Below are positions 1-9,352 of a stretch of 64,000 nucleotides of DNA, piece after piece (position 1 is the stretch's first letter; each line of letters opens with the position of its first letter). The DNA is from Ruegeria sp. ANG-S4 (lineage in GTDB: Bacteria; Pseudomonadota; Alphaproteobacteria; Rhodobacterales; Rhodobacteraceae). The notes beneath the pieces are model-generated. The model worked only from the letters and a program-made list of their open reading frames with translations, was not told the DNA's origin and made no database searches. Made by a program: the position numbers and the translations under genes. The stretch is from contig NZ_JWLK01000010.1 of NCBI RefSeq assembly GCF_000814005.1, positions 124,001-188,000 of the forward strand, in the 5' to 3' direction.

Positions 1-887
1 ACAAGAGATTGCTCAAGTTCAGCGCGCAACGCATGCCGGTTCGCCTTTCGGTCCTCGCGGGTCACATAGTCGGGGTGGGTCAGCAAATCCTCTCGGCCCA
101 GATGTCGGGCGAGTGCCTGCCACTGTTCGTCCCGGTTTGCGGCGATGTTGATCGGACCGTCGGATGTGGCAAAGGCACCGGATGGGGCCGAGGTCGTATT
201 CTCATTACCATGCGCAGCCGGCGCGACCCCGCCAACAAGATAGTTCGAAACGACCCAGCCCATTGTCGACACGACCGATTCCGTCATCGCGACATCAAGA
301 AAGGTTCCACGAGGTGAGGCGTTCAGGGCCGCGCTGATTGCAAAAGCTGCCGTCAGTCCGCCCACAGTGTCCGCAAGCGGATAGCCAACACGATAAGGTG
401 CGGTGTCCGGCGCCCCCGTAATTGACATGACGCCGCTGATCCCTTGAACGATCTGATCGTAGGCCGGATCATCCCGGCGCGGCCCGTTCTGCCCAAACCC
501 GCTGATCGCGCAGTAAATCAGGTTTGGGTTTTCGGCCTGCAAAACATCGTACCCGACGCCCAGCCGGTCCATCACGCCGGGTCTGAAGTTTTCGACCAGC
601 ACATCTGAGGATCGAACCAATCGCTTCAACAGGGTCTTGCCCCGTGCGGCCTTCATATCCAATGTCACGGATTTTTTGTCCGCATTCTGCGCCAGAAAAC
701 TGATGCCCATCCCGGCTTTGTTCCGAACCGGATCGGCGCCAAGGACTCGTGCCAGATCGCCGCTGCCGGGGCGTTCGACTTTGATCACCTCGGCCCCCAT
801 GAGTGCCAGCTGGTAGCAACAATAGGGACCTGCAAGAACATTGGTCAGGTCCAGAACCCGCACCCCGGCAAGCGGCTCAGTGGCCAT
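1..887 (-). CDS. CaiB/BaiF family CoA-transferase (partial, 3' end outside window)
   Basis: Class III CoA-transferase, which moves CoA between carboxylic acids. The visible 295 residues start MATEPLAGVRVLDLTNVLAG and show family segments: ENFRPGVMDRLG near 100-110, AISGFGQNGPRRDDPAYD near 127-144, and LDVAMTESVV near 197-206, whose Asp is the likely catalytic residue. The frame is open from the ATG at 887 to the window edge with no stop. The substrate cannot be told from sequence; succinyl-CoA or carnitine-type transfers are equally possible. It is transcribed away from the cox operon, with 381 bases between them. Family assignment is sure, function is not. Confidence 0.88.
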   Translation of the reverse strand, partial: MATEPLAGVRVLDLTNVLAGPYCCYQLALMGAEVIKVERPGSGDLARVLGADPVRNKAGMGISFLAQNADKKSVTLDMKAARGKTLLKRLVRSSDVLVENFRPGVMDRLGVGYDVLQAENPNLIYCAISGFGQNGPRRDDPAYDQIVQGISGVMSITGAPDTAPYRVGYPLADTVGGLTAAFAISAALNASPRGTFLDVAMTESVVSTMGWVVSNYLVGGVAPAAHGNENTTSAPSGAFATSDGPINIAANRDEQWQALARHLGREDLLTHPDYVTREDRKANRHALRAELEQSL

Positions 888-1268
888 TGGCCACTCGATT
901 TGACCGACCCGCAAAAATACTGTTCACCGGGCGTTTTTTGGAACCCAGTCGCGAGCAAGCAATCAGGGTGACCGAAAAAAGGCTACTGCCGTCGCGCCGC
1001 GTCAGGGTCCGGGTGAAATTGTCCTGCGTCATGCAGCCAAGAATAAGACCGATCAACGATCGCGCAAGCGGATTGTCGGTAACTGTCACGACCAGCCAGC
1101 CAGGCGGTGTTGGGCTAGAAACACTCCAAATGACCGGGTGAAAATTGGATTAGTTCTGCGTTTTGACCAGAAAAATACGACGAAGCAACGGTGTGTTCAG
1201 CCGCGATTGTCCCAGTCGGATCAGTTTGCTAACGTCGCTCTCGCGTCGGGGAGGGCGCGCATATCCAA
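888..1268. other. Intergenic region between CoA-transferase and coxC
   Basis: No convincing gene. Short open frames exist on both strands, but none has a credible ribosome site or a recognisable product. The region must hold the divergent promoters for the CoA-transferase and the cox operon; I cannot point to a clear -35/-10 pair. A purine-rich GGGGAGGG about 15 bases before the ATG at 1269 may help translation of coxC. Confidence 0.5.
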
Positions 1269-2369
1269 ATGCTGGACTATTCTCATAACGGCTGGCTTGT
1301 GGCGGCGTCCCTTGCCGTTGCGCTGATGGCCGGTTTCACCGGGCTATACCTGACCCATGGCGCGTCAAGGCTGGACAGCCAAAGGCGTAAGTTCGTTGTG
1401 GCGCTGGCAGCCGTCATTCTGGGTGGCGGCATCTGGTCGATGCACTTTGTGGCCATGTTGGGCCTGCAGCTTCCGATCCTGTTTTACTACGACGCTCTGA
1501 TCACGCTGATTTCGGCGCTGGTTGCGATCCTGATGGTGGGCTTGGCATTGCTGCTACTGCATTTCAGACCCCGCACGATGCAGACCATTGTTGGCGCTGG
1601 CGTGATCGTCGGGCTTGGCATTGTCGTCATGCACTACGTGGGCATGGCGGGGATGGAGCTTTGCCGACCTGTCTACAACCTGACAGATGTGGTGATTGCA
1701 ACAGCCGCGTCTGTCGTTTTGTCGGTTCTGGCAATCTGGGTCGCCTACGACAACCGGACACAGCGCAACATCCTTTTGGGAACAGTGTGCTTCGGTCTTG
1801 CCGTTTTCACGATGCATTTTGTTGCAACAGGCCTGACAGACTTTGTTGCAACGGACAGCCCAGGCGGGGCGGGTCCTGCGCTCAACAATCAGGTGCTGGC
1901 CATGGGCGTAACTGTGTCGGTCTTCCTGATCTGTGGGGCGTTCCTGTTGACCGGCATCAGCTTTATCGGGCCGGAACCCGCGTTGGAAACCGCCGAAAAG
2001 CCGGAACCTGCGCCTCAGTCCGATCCGGCACCCTTTCGTGCTGGCGTTCCTTTTGAACGCGAAGGTCAGACGTTCTTCGCGGAACCGGCGCGCATTGCGG
2101 CCATCCGGGCCGAAGGGCACTACACGGTTCTTTACATGGGTCAGGAAAAGCTGTTTTGCCCCTGGTCGATCACCGAAGCAGAAACACGGCTTGAACCCGA
2201 GGGGTTTCTGAGGGCGCACCGAAGTTATCTGGTAAACCCAAAACATGTCTCCAGTTTCGAGCGGCACAAGGACAACGGAACCTGTTATTTTGACGGCGTG
2301 GACGCATTGACAAAAGTTCCGGTTAGTCGCTCTCGGCTGCCTGACATACGCGACGCCTTGGGCCTCTGA
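1269..2369 (+). CDS. coxC: MHYT-LytTR membrane sensor/regulator of the CO dehydrogenase operon (CoxC-like)
   Basis: A 366-residue protein with an N-terminal MHYT sensor of about seven membrane segments (residues 1-230). It contains the motif copies SMHFVAM (near 57), VMHYVGM (near 121) and TMHFVAT (near 182). A cytoplasmic LytTR DNA-binding domain follows (about 265-366), ending in the typical FLRAHRSYLVNP and VSRSR segments. MHYT repeats are proposed to bind copper and sense O2, CO or NO. In Oligotropha carboxidovorans CoxC and CoxH have this architecture and lie in the cox cluster, so regulation of the genes downstream is the natural inference. The gap to coxM is 140 bases. Confidence 0.85.
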   Translation: MLDYSHNGWLVAASLAVALMAGFTGLYLTHGASRLDSQRRKFVVALAAVILGGGIWSMHFVAMLGLQLPILFYYDALITLISALVAILMVGLALLLLHFRPRTMQTIVGAGVIVGLGIVVMHYVGMAGMELCRPVYNLTDVVIATAASVVLSVLAIWVAYDNRTQRNILLGTVCFGLAVFTMHFVATGLTDFVATDSPGGAGPALNNQVLAMGVTVSVFLICGAFLLTGISFIGPEPALETAEKPEPAPQSDPAPFRAGVPFEREGQTFFAEPARIAAIRAEGHYTVLYMGQEKLFCPWSITEAETRLEPEGFLRAHRSYLVNPKHVSSFERHKDNGTCYFDGVDALTKVPVSRSRLPDIRDALGL

Positions 2370-2509
2370 TCGCAACTGGTTCAGCCTATTCGCAGTTCGT
2401 GAAACAAGCCACGCGACCCGTTTCCGCCGTGTGGAACCGCTGAACACGCTGTCCTTTCTTTGTCCCCAGGTCCCCCAAGGCACTTCGCTCGGACCCAGGG
2501 AGGAAAAAT

Positions 2510-3343
2510 ATGATACCAGCCGGTTTTGAGTATCACCGGCCAGGCGACGTCGCCTCGGCCATCAGCATTTTGCAGGAATACGGAGATGAGGCGCGGGTCG
2601 TCGCGGGCGGGCACAGCCTGATCCCGATGATGAAGTTGCGCATGGCCGAAATGGGCCACCTGATCGATCTTCAGGCGATTGACGAGTTGAAGGGCATTGA
2701 GATCGGTGCCGAAACGGTTTCGCTGGGTGCGATGGTCACGCAGCATGAACTGATCACCCATGACGGGCTGGCCTCGGCCATCCCGCTGATCCGCGAGGCG
2801 GCGCTTCAAATAGCAGACCCGCAGGTGCGGTACATGGGGACCGTTGGCGGCAATGTGGCCAACGGTGATCCGGGTAATGATATGCCGGGCCTGATGCAAT
2901 GCCTGAACGCGACATTCGAGTTGTCCGGCCCCGATGGCAATCGCAGCGTCGCTGCGCGAGAGTTTTACGAGGCCGCGTATTTCACCGCCCGCGAGGATGA
3001 GGAAATTCTAACCCGGATTTCGGTCCCTGTTCCGGATGCGGGTGTTGGACAGGCTTACGAGAAGCAAAAGCGCAAGATCGGCGACTATGCGACAGCCGCA
3101 GCCGCCGTGATGGTGGGCAACGGAACGGCATCGGTTGCGATGACCAATCTGGCCGATACGCCCATCTGGTCCGAAGCTGCCAGCACGGCCTTGGCGGCCG
3201 GGGATGTCGATGGCTGCGTGGCCGCAATGCTCGACGCGATTGATCCTGTGGCCGACAACCGTGGCCCTGTCGAATTCAAAAAACACGTGGCCGCTGTGAT
3301 GTTGCGCCGCGCCATCGACCGAGCGCAAAGCCGCGCGGCCTGA
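2510..3343 (+). CDS. coxM: Carbon monoxide dehydrogenase, medium FAD subunit
   Basis: FAD-binding subunit (277 aa) of the molybdenum CO dehydrogenase, which passes electrons from the iron-sulfur subunit to the quinone pool. Both FAD motifs are present: AGGHS at 32-36 and TVGGN at 111-115, the same positions as in the O. carboxidovorans protein as I recall it. The start has a strong GGAGG site seven bases upstream. The order M-S-L is that of form I cox operons; form II runs S-L-M. Only 14 bases separate it from coxS. Confidence 0.96.
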   Translation: MIPAGFEYHRPGDVASAISILQEYGDEARVVAGGHSLIPMMKLRMAEMGHLIDLQAIDELKGIEIGAETVSLGAMVTQHELITHDGLASAIPLIREAALQIADPQVRYMGTVGGNVANGDPGNDMPGLMQCLNATFELSGPDGNRSVAAREFYEAAYFTAREDEEILTRISVPVPDAGVGQAYEKQKRKIGDYATAAAAVMVGNGTASVAMTNLADTPIWSEAASTALAAGDVDGCVAAMLDAIDPVADNRGPVEFKKHVAAVMLRRAIDRAQSRAA

Positions 3344-3357
3344 GGGGAGGAAAACTC

Positions 3358-3852
3358 ATGTCGAAAATGCACGTCAAACTCACCGTGAACGGCAAGCAGG
3401 TCGAAGGTCTGGCCGAGCCGCGCACGCTGCTGATCCACTTCCTGCGGGAAGATCTGAAAATCACCGGCCCTCATATCGGATGCGAGACCAGCCATTGCGG
3501 GGCCTGCACCGTGGATATCGACGGCAAATCGGTCAAATCCTGCACGACCTTCGTGGCGCAGGTGAACGGGTCCGATATCACCACCGTCGAAGGCCTCACC
3601 AATGATGATGGCAGCCTTGGAGTGTTGCAGGAAATGTTCCGCGAACATCACGGGTTGCAATGCGGATTCTGCACGCCGGGCATGATCACCCGCGCGCATC
3701 GTCTGTTGCAGGAAAACCCGAACCCGTCTGAGGAAGAAATCCGTTTTGGCATGGCAGGTAACCTGTGCCGCTGCACCGGATACCAGAACATTGTCAAAGC
3801 AATCTCGGCCTCGGCTGACTTGCTGAACGCTCAGAAGGAGGCTGCGGAATGA
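3358..3852 (+). CDS. coxS: Carbon monoxide dehydrogenase, small 2Fe-2S subunit
   Basis: Iron-sulfur subunit (164 aa) carrying two [2Fe-2S] clusters. The N-terminal plant-ferredoxin cluster uses Cys42, 47, 50 and 62 ([13 protein letters not shown]). The C-terminal helical cluster uses Cys102, 105, 137 and 139 (CGFCTPGM and CRCTGY). It relays electrons from the Mo/Cu site in CoxL to FAD in CoxM. A GGGAGG site precedes the ATG. Its last four bases overlap the start of coxL (ATGA), so the two are translationally coupled. Confidence 0.97.
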   Translation: MSKMHVKLTVNGKQVEGLAEPRTLLIHFLREDLKITGPHIGCETSHCGACTVDIDGKSVKSCTTFVAQVNGSDITTVEGLTNDDGSLGVLQEMFREHHGLQCGFCTPGMITRAHRLLQENPNPSEEEIRFGMAGNLCRCTGYQNIVKAISASADLLNAQKEAAE

Positions 3853-6266
3853 ACGATCAAACCATGACCCCCGAAGAACGCGCCGCCAATCTCAAAGGGA
3901 TGGGCAGCTCGCGCAAACGCGTCGAGGATGTGCGCTTTACCCAAGGCAAGGGTAATTATGTCGATGATATCAAGCTGGACGGGATGCTGTTCGGCGACTT
4001 TGTGCGTTCCCCCTACGCACACGCCCGTGTTGTCAGCGTGAACAAAGACGCGGCCTTGGCTCTGCCAGGTGTGATCGCCGTTCTGACCGCCGAGGACCTG
4101 TCGCCTCTGGGCCTGCACTGGATGCCGACCTTGGCTGGTGACAAGCAGATGGTGCTGGCCGATGGAAAGGTGTTGTTCCAAGGTCAGGAGGTCGCCTATG
4201 TCGTGGCCGAAGACCGGTATATCGCGGCAGATGCCGTTGAACTGGTCGAGGTCGAATACGAAGAACTGCCGGTTCTGACCGACCCGTTTGAGGCGCTGAA
4301 ATCGGATGTTGTTCTGCGCGAAGACCTTGAAGGTCAGACGGAAGGGGCCCACGGCCCGCGCAAGCATCACAACCATATTTTCACATGGGAACAAGGCGAC
4401 AAAGACACGACCGAGGCCGTTCTGGCCGAGGCTGACGTGGTTGCGGAGGAGATGGTCTATTACCACCGCACCCACCCCTGCCCGCTGGAAACCTGCGGCT
4501 GTGTGGCCAGCATGGACAAAGTGACCGGCAAGCTCACGCTCTACGGCACGTTCCAGGCCCCGCATGCGATCCGAACGGTTGTGTCGCTGATCTCTGGCGT
4601 GGCCGAGCACAATATCCGCGTCATCAGCCCCGATATCGGCGGCGGCTTCGGCAATAAGGTTGGGGCCTATGCGGGGTATGTCTGCTCGGTCGTTGCGTCG
4701 ATCGTGACCGGCCAGCCGGTGAAATGGGTCGAGGATCGGATGGAAAACCTGATGTCCACCGCCTTTGCACGCGACTACTGGATGCAGGGCAAGATCGCCG
4801 CCACCAAGGATGGCAAGATTACCGGGCTTTGGTGTCACACAACGGCGGATCACGGTGGGTTCGATGCCTGTGCCGACCCGACCAAGTTCCCGGCGGGGTT
4901 CATGAACATCTGCACCGGGTCTTACGACATCCCCACCGCTTATCTTGCGGTGGATGGGGTCTATACCAACAAGGCTCCGGGTGGTGTGGCCTATCGCTGT
5001 TCTTTCCGCGTGACCGAGGCCGCCTATTTCATTGAGCGGATGATCGAGGTTCTGGCCATCAAGCTAAACATGGACGCGGCCGAGCTGCGCCGGATCAACT
5101 TTATCAAGGCCGATCAGTTCCCGTACCAGTCTGCGCTGGGCTGGGAATATGACTCGGGCGATTATCACACCGCCTGGGACAAGGCCTTGAAGGCCGTGGA
5201 CTATGAAGGTCTGCGCGCAGAACAGGCGCAGCGGATCGAGGATTTCAAGGCGGGCAAAACCCGCAAGTTACTGGGGATTGGTCTGACGCATTTCACGGAG
5301 ATCGTGGGCGCTGGGCCAGTGAAGAACTGCGATATCCTCGGGCTGGGCATGTTTGACAGCTGCGAGATTCGTATCCACCCGACCGGCTCGGCCATCGCGC
5401 GGCTGGGGACGATCAGCCAGGGTCAGGGCCATGCCACGACCTTTGCCCAGATCATCGCCAGCGAGATCGGTTTGCCTGCGGATGACATCACTCTGGAGGA
5501 AGGCGATACGGACACCGCGCCTTATGGTCTGGGAACCTATGGCTCTCGGTCGACGCCTGTGGCGGGCGCGGCGACAGCGATGGCTGCACGGAAGATCCGT
5601 GCCAAGGCACAGATGATCGCGGCCTATCTGCTGGAGGTGCATGACGACGATGTCGAATGGGACGTGGATCGTTTCGCCGTCAAAGGTGCGCCCGAGCGGT
5701 TCAAGACGATGAAAGAGATCGCTTTCGCCGCCTACAATCAGGCCATCCCAGGTCTGGAACCGGGTCTGGAGGCGGTCAGCTACTACGATCCGCCGAACAT
5801 GACCTATCCGTTCGGTGCCTATGTCTGCGTCATGGAGATCGATGTGGATACCGGCGAATGGGAAGTCCGGCAGTTTTACGCACTGGACGATTGCGGCACC
5901 CGGATCAACCCGATGATCATCGAAGGGCAAGTCCACGGTGGCGTGACCGAGGCGCTGGCCATCGCGATGGGTCAGGAAATTGCCTATGACGAGATGGGCA
6001 ACGTAAAGACCGGCACGCTGATGGACTTCTTCCTGCCGACCGCGTGGGAGACGCCCAACTACATCACCGATCACACGGTAACGCCCTCACCGCACCATCC
6101 GATTGGAGCGAAGGGCGTGGGCGAGAGCCCGAATGTGGGCGGGGTCCCTGCGTTTTCGAACGCGGTGCATGATGCGTTCAGGCCTTTTGGTTTGACCCAG
6201 AGCCACATGCCGCACGATCATTGGCGGATCTGGAAGATTGCCAATGGGCTGGGGATGCATGGGTAA
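3849..6266 (+). CDS. coxL: Form I carbon monoxide dehydrogenase, large molybdenum subunit
   Basis: Catalytic subunit (805 aa) that oxidises CO to CO2 at a Cu-S-Mo centre bound to molybdopterin cytosine dinucleotide. The diagnostic form I loop AYRCSFR is present at residues 381-387, with Cys384 as the copper-sulfur ligand; form II enzymes carry AYRGAGR instead. The molybdenum-side glutamate lies in GVGESP at Glu759. IGGGFGNK near 263 and GQGQGH-like [13 protein letters not shown] near 525 are further family motifs. Length and N-terminus match form I CoxL. This is the strongest functional call in the window: true aerobic CO oxidation rather than a generic xanthine-oxidase relative. Confidence 0.98.
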   Translation: MNDQTMTPEERAANLKGMGSSRKRVEDVRFTQGKGNYVDDIKLDGMLFGDFVRSPYAHARVVSVNKDAALALPGVIAVLTAEDLSPLGLHWMPTLAGDKQMVLADGKVLFQGQEVAYVVAEDRYIAADAVELVEVEYEELPVLTDPFEALKSDVVLREDLEGQTEGAHGPRKHHNHIFTWEQGDKDTTEAVLAEADVVAEEMVYYHRTHPCPLETCGCVASMDKVTGKLTLYGTFQAPHAIRTVVSLISGVAEHNIRVISPDIGGGFGNKVGAYAGYVCSVVASIVTGQPVKWVEDRMENLMSTAFARDYWMQGKIAATKDGKITGLWCHTTADHGGFDACADPTKFPAGFMNICTGSYDIPTAYLAVDGVYTNKAPGGVAYRCSFRVTEAAYFIERMIEVLAIKLNMDAAELRRINFIKADQFPYQSALGWEYDSGDYHTAWDKALKAVDYEGLRAEQAQRIEDFKAGKTRKLLGIGLTHFTEIVGAGPVKNCDILGLGMFDSCEIRIHPTGSAIARLGTISQGQGHATTFAQIIASEIGLPADDITLEEGDTDTAPYGLGTYGSRSTPVAGAATAMAARKIRAKAQMIAAYLLEVHDDDVEWDVDRFAVKGAPERFKTMKEIAFAAYNQAIPGLEPGLEAVSYYDPPNMTYPFGAYVCVMEIDVDTGEWEVRQFYALDDCGTRINPMIIEGQVHGGVTEALAIAMGQEIAYDEMGNVKTGTLMDFFLPTAWETPNYITDHTVTPSPHHPIGAKGVGESPNVGGVPAFSNAVHDAFRPFGLTQSHMPHDHWRIWKIANGLGMHG

Positions 6267-6301
6267 TCGGTTTCGAACCAGCTTGCGCCGGTCCGACCAA
6301 A

Positions 6302-6356
6302 CGGAGGGGGCCAGCCCCCTCCGTACCTCCCCCGAGATATTTTTGGCCAGATGAAG
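6302..6356. repeat. GC-rich hairpin plus conserved core, copy 1 of an intergenic element
   Basis: A perfect 9-bp stem (6302-6310 with 6315-6323, loop CCAG) is followed by the core CCCCCGAGATATTTTTGGCC and then AGATGAAGA (6328-6356). The same core occurs at 52242-52270, also after GC-rich hairpins. It sits between coxL and coxD and could weaken transcription or stabilise the coxMSL part of the message. Its own ATG at 6351 is out of frame with coxD. Confidence 0.75.
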
Positions 6357-6370
6357 ATGGGATCCTGGTT

Positions 6371-7237
6371 TTGACCTTGAGTGATGTTCAGAGCGGATTG
6401 GCCGCGCAAGGCTATGTCGCCGATGACTGGTTGGCGATGGCGTTGCATCTGGCGCAGGCTTTGGGGCGCCCCTTGTTATTGGAAGGCCCAGCGGGCGTTG
6501 GCAAGACAGAGGTCGCCAAGGCGATGGCGGGCTGGCGCGATACACGCTTGATCCGGCTTCAGTGTTACGAAGGGCTGGATGCCAGCCATGCGATCTATGA
6601 GTGGAATTACCAGCGGCAGTTGCTGGCGATCCGGGCAAGTGAAGCGCAGGGCGGTTTGCCGGAAGCGCAGCTGTTTTCGGATGAATATCTGCTCAAAAGG
6701 CCTTTGTTAGAGGCTATTTCCGAGGAAAAACCTCCGGTGCTGTTGATTGACGAGATTGATCGCGCGGACGAGGAGTTTGAGGCTTATCTTTTGGAGATCC
6801 TGTCGGATTTCCAGATCACGATCCCCGAGCTGGGCACGGTCAAGGCCCGTACGCGGCCCATCGTGATCCTGACCGCCAACGGGACGCGCGACCTGTCTGA
6901 CGCGCTGCGCCGGCGGTGTTTGTACAGTTTCCTGGATTATCCGTCGAAAGAGACGGAAATGGCTATCCTGCGCGCGCGGATGCCGGAGATTGAGGGCGTC
7001 TTGGCCCGCCAGATCATCGGCGTGGTTCAGGCGCTTCGGAAGGAAGAGCTTGAGAAGACGCCGGGTGTGGCAGAGATGCTGGACTGGGCGGCGGCCTTAT
7101 CGGGGCTTGGCGTCAATGATTTGGCTAGGTCTCGGGACGAAGTTCAGGCCACGTTGGTATGTCTGCTGAAAACAGCTGCTGATTATGACGCCGCGCCGCC
7201 CGAGGTGATGGATCGTCTGATCGGGAAGGTTGCGTGA
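6371..7237 (+). CDS. coxD: CoxD, AAA+ ATPase for CO dehydrogenase cofactor assembly
   Basis: MoxR-type AAA+ ATPase required in O. carboxidovorans to build the sulfurated Mo-Cu centre of CO dehydrogenase. Walker A GPAGVGKT lies at 39-46, Walker B VLLIDEIDRAD about 75 residues later, then sensor and arginine-finger segments (ILTANGTRDLSDALRRR). Start choice: an in-frame ATG at 6221 would overlap coxL and translate through the GC-rich element into a sequence unlike the family. Family members begin a few residues before TLSDVQ, so TTG 6371 (or TTG 6377) is preferred. It ends in a one-base overlap with coxE, its usual VWA partner. Confidence 0.9.
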   Translation: MTLSDVQSGLAAQGYVADDWLAMALHLAQALGRPLLLEGPAGVGKTEVAKAMAGWRDTRLIRLQCYEGLDASHAIYEWNYQRQLLAIRASEAQGGLPEAQLFSDEYLLKRPLLEAISEEKPPVLLIDEIDRADEEFEAYLLEILSDFQITIPELGTVKARTRPIVILTANGTRDLSDALRRRCLYSFLDYPSKETEMAILRARMPEIEGVLARQIIGVVQALRKEELEKTPGVAEMLDWAAALSGLGVNDLARSRDEVQATLVCLLKTAADYDAAPPEVMDRLIGKVA

Positions 7238-8424
7238 TGCAGGTGACACGCTTTCCCGCGCGGGCCTCGGGTCTTGCGGACCGCATGTCGGGGTTCATCG
7301 CGCATCTGCGGATGAACGGGTTGCGTGTGGGGCCGAAAGAAACCGCGGATGCGTTGGCGGCGTTGTCGGCGGTTGAGGCAACGGATTTCGGTCAGGCGCG
7401 TCAGGCCTTGTGCGTGCTCTTGGCCGGTGACGCAGAGGATTGGCGGCGTTTTGATGAGTTGTTTGATGCCTATTGGTTCAACTCGGGGAAGCAGCGCACC
7501 GGAATAGCCCAGAACACGCATGTGCGGGTGCAATCCTCAAAGCCGATGATCTGGCAAACTGACAACGAAACGGCCCGTGACGGGTCAGCGGATACGGACC
7601 AGGCCACCGCTCCGGATCCGGGCGACGGGGAGGCCGAAGGGATGGACGGGAAGCTGATCGCGACCCGTACGGCCAACCTGTCGCGCCGGGATCTGCGGGA
7701 ATTGATGGACGAGCAGTCTCTGAAACAGGCGCAAACGGCGGCTGAGCGGTTGGCGCGGGCCATTCGGGATCGTCGGTCGCGGCGACGCAAACACGCGTTG
7801 CGGGGGCCGGCGCTGGATATGCGCCGCATTCAGCGCGCCAGTCTGGCGCGCGGGGGTGAGCCGTTGGACCTGTACCGGCGTGCACGTCCACCGCGACCGA
7901 TGCGGATCGTCGCACTATGTGATGTCAGCGGGTCGATGACCGTGTATTCTCGCGTCTTTTTGGCCTTCCTGAAGGGGTTGGTCGGCACGGGGGCGGAGGC
8001 GGATGCCTATCTGTTCCATACACGCCTGATGCGCGTGACGGATGCGTTGCAGGACCACGACACGCTGCGCGCAGCCGGTCGGTTATCGCTGATGGCAGAA
8101 GGCTTCGGCGGCGGGACCGACATCTCGGGCAGTTTGGAGAGTTTTCTGAACGGCTATGGCGCACGGGCGTTGAACGGGCGTACGATCGTGCTGATCCTGT
8201 CGGACGGGTATTGCAGCGCGGACCCGCAGGCTTTGGGCTCCGTGTTGGCACGCTTTCGGCGCAAAGCGCGGCGGATCGTTTGGCTCAACCCGTTGAAAGG
8301 GTGGCAGTCCTATCAACCTGTGGCTGCCGCGATCCGCGCTGCCGAACCCTATCTGGATGCGCATCTGCCAGCGAACACTCTGGAGGCGCTTGCCGCGCTT
8401 GAGCCGCAGTTCCGGAAGTTGTGA
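7237..8424 (+). CDS. coxE: CoxE, VWA-domain partner of CoxD
   Basis: A 395-residue protein with a C-terminal von Willebrand A domain holding the MIDAS residues DVSGS (in ALCDVSGSMTVY) and the later GGGTDISGS threonine/aspartate segment. MoxR ATPases work with VWA proteins as metal-insertion chaperones. CoxE is thought to recruit or remodel CoxL during copper insertion. A GTG one codon earlier (7234) is also possible; the ATG overlapping the coxD stop (TGATG) is chosen. The middle, about 110-215, is rich in charged residues and looks like a flexible linker. Confidence 0.92.
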   Translation: MQVTRFPARASGLADRMSGFIAHLRMNGLRVGPKETADALAALSAVEATDFGQARQALCVLLAGDAEDWRRFDELFDAYWFNSGKQRTGIAQNTHVRVQSSKPMIWQTDNETARDGSADTDQATAPDPGDGEAEGMDGKLIATRTANLSRRDLRELMDEQSLKQAQTAAERLARAIRDRRSRRRKHALRGPALDMRRIQRASLARGGEPLDLYRRARPPRPMRIVALCDVSGSMTVYSRVFLAFLKGLVGTGAEADAYLFHTRLMRVTDALQDHDTLRAAGRLSLMAEGFGGGTDISGSLESFLNGYGARALNGRTIVLILSDGYCSADPQALGSVLARFRRKARRIVWLNPLKGWQSYQPVAAAIRAAEPYLDAHLPANTLEALAALEPQFRKL

Positions 8425-8436
8425 AAGGAGGGCTGA

Positions 8437-9246
8437 ATGGCCGGCTTCGACATATTCGACACGATCGAAACACTTCGCCAAAGCGGCGACCCATTCTGTG
8501 TCGCTACGGTTTTGCGCACAGCTGATGCGACATCGGCCAAGGCTGGCGGCAAGGCTGTGGTCACGTCGGACGGTCGCATCCTCGGTCATTTGGGGGGAGC
8601 CTGTGTGCAACGGGCCGTGCGGGCGTCGGTGCAACAGGCTCTGACCACCGGCGCGGCGCAGATGATCCGCGTCAAACCGACGGAGAAGGTGGTAAATATG
8701 ACAGACCCCGACGGCGTGCAGACTTTCAAAAGCGGGTGCCCATCGGGGGGAACGGTTGATTTGCTGGTCGAGCCGTATCAACACGCACCCAGGCTGGTCA
8801 TTTTTGGCGCCACACCGATTGCCGATGCATTGGCCGCACATGCGGGTTTGATCGGATTGCGCGTTTGCGTGGCCCAGGGCTCAGAGCAGTCGGGACAAAC
8901 CGCATTTGACCCGGATGACCTGGAGTCGCTGGGAATAGAGCCGCGCGATTTCGTCGTGGTCGCGTCGCAAGGGCAGGGTGATCGGGTGGCCTTGCAGTCC
9001 GCGCTCAGGTCGCCCGCGCGGCGCGTCTCAATGGTGGCCAGCAAACGGAAAGCGCAGGTTTTATGTGATAAACTGATCGCACAGGGGCTGGATCGCGCGC
9101 GGGCGGCACAGCTGAAGGCCCCGGCGGGCTTGCACATACATGCCGTTGACCCGCACGAGATCGCCTTGTCGATCCTGGCCGAGATCGTTGAATGGAAAAA
9201 CACAGACAGATCCGAGGAGACCGCACAAAATGAAAAAATGGCGTGA
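8437..9246 (+). CDS. coxF: CoxF, XdhC/CoxI-family maturation protein
   Basis: XdhC/CoxI-type factor (269 aa). The N-terminal XdhC_CoxI domain includes AGGKAVVTSDGRILGHLGG, FKSGCPSGGTVDLLVEP follows, and a C-terminal Rossmann-like XdhC_C domain (LVIFGATPIADALAAHAG) begins near residue 110. Such proteins bind the molybdenum cofactor and help sulfurate or insert it. It follows coxE by 12 bases with a good AAAGGAGG site. Its last 17 bases overlap the small ORF at 9230. Confidence 0.9.
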   Translation: MAGFDIFDTIETLRQSGDPFCVATVLRTADATSAKAGGKAVVTSDGRILGHLGGACVQRAVRASVQQALTTGAAQMIRVKPTEKVVNMTDPDGVQTFKSGCPSGGTVDLLVEPYQHAPRLVIFGATPIADALAAHAGLIGLRVCVAQGSEQSGQTAFDPDDLESLGIEPRDFVVVASQGQGDRVALQSALRSPARRVSMVASKRKAQVLCDKLIAQGLDRARAAQLKAPAGLHIHAVDPHEIALSILAEIVEWKNTDRSEETAQNEKMA

Positions 9247-9337
9247 CCGATGGCGGAGATTTTGGCCTAAACGACCTGAACGGTCTGCGTCCGAGGCGAC
9301 CGAAGAGGCGCTGCGCGTCTATCCAAGGTGTTGTTAA
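9230..9337 (+). CDS. Putative 35-residue basic peptide inside the cox operon
   Basis: A short frame starting at ATG 9230 with GAGGAGA eight to nine bases upstream, overlapping the end of coxF and stopping 15 bases before coxG. The product opens MKKWRDRWRRFWPKRP, which is dense in Trp and Arg, and ends in Cys-Cys. Nothing in it is recognised as a known domain. The good ribosome site and operon position argue for translation; the tiny size argues caution. It could also be a leader that couples coxF and coxG translation. Confidence 0.4.
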   Translation: MKKWRDRWRRFWPKRPERSASEATEEALRVYPRCC

Positions 9338-9352
9338 AAAAAGGAAACAGGA

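Noticed and set aside
877..1089. 70-codon minus-strand frame before the CoA-transferase
   Set aside because: No recognised domain; it overlaps the CoA-transferase start and has no clear ribosome site.
1554..2483. 309-codon minus-strand open frame opposite coxC
   Set aside because: Composition is Arg/His/Gly-rich with no domain, while the plus strand encodes clear MHYT and LytTR domains.
6221..6370. Upstream ATG extension of coxD
   Set aside because: It overlaps coxL by 46 bases and runs through the GC-rich hairpin; the added residues do not resemble CoxD proteins.
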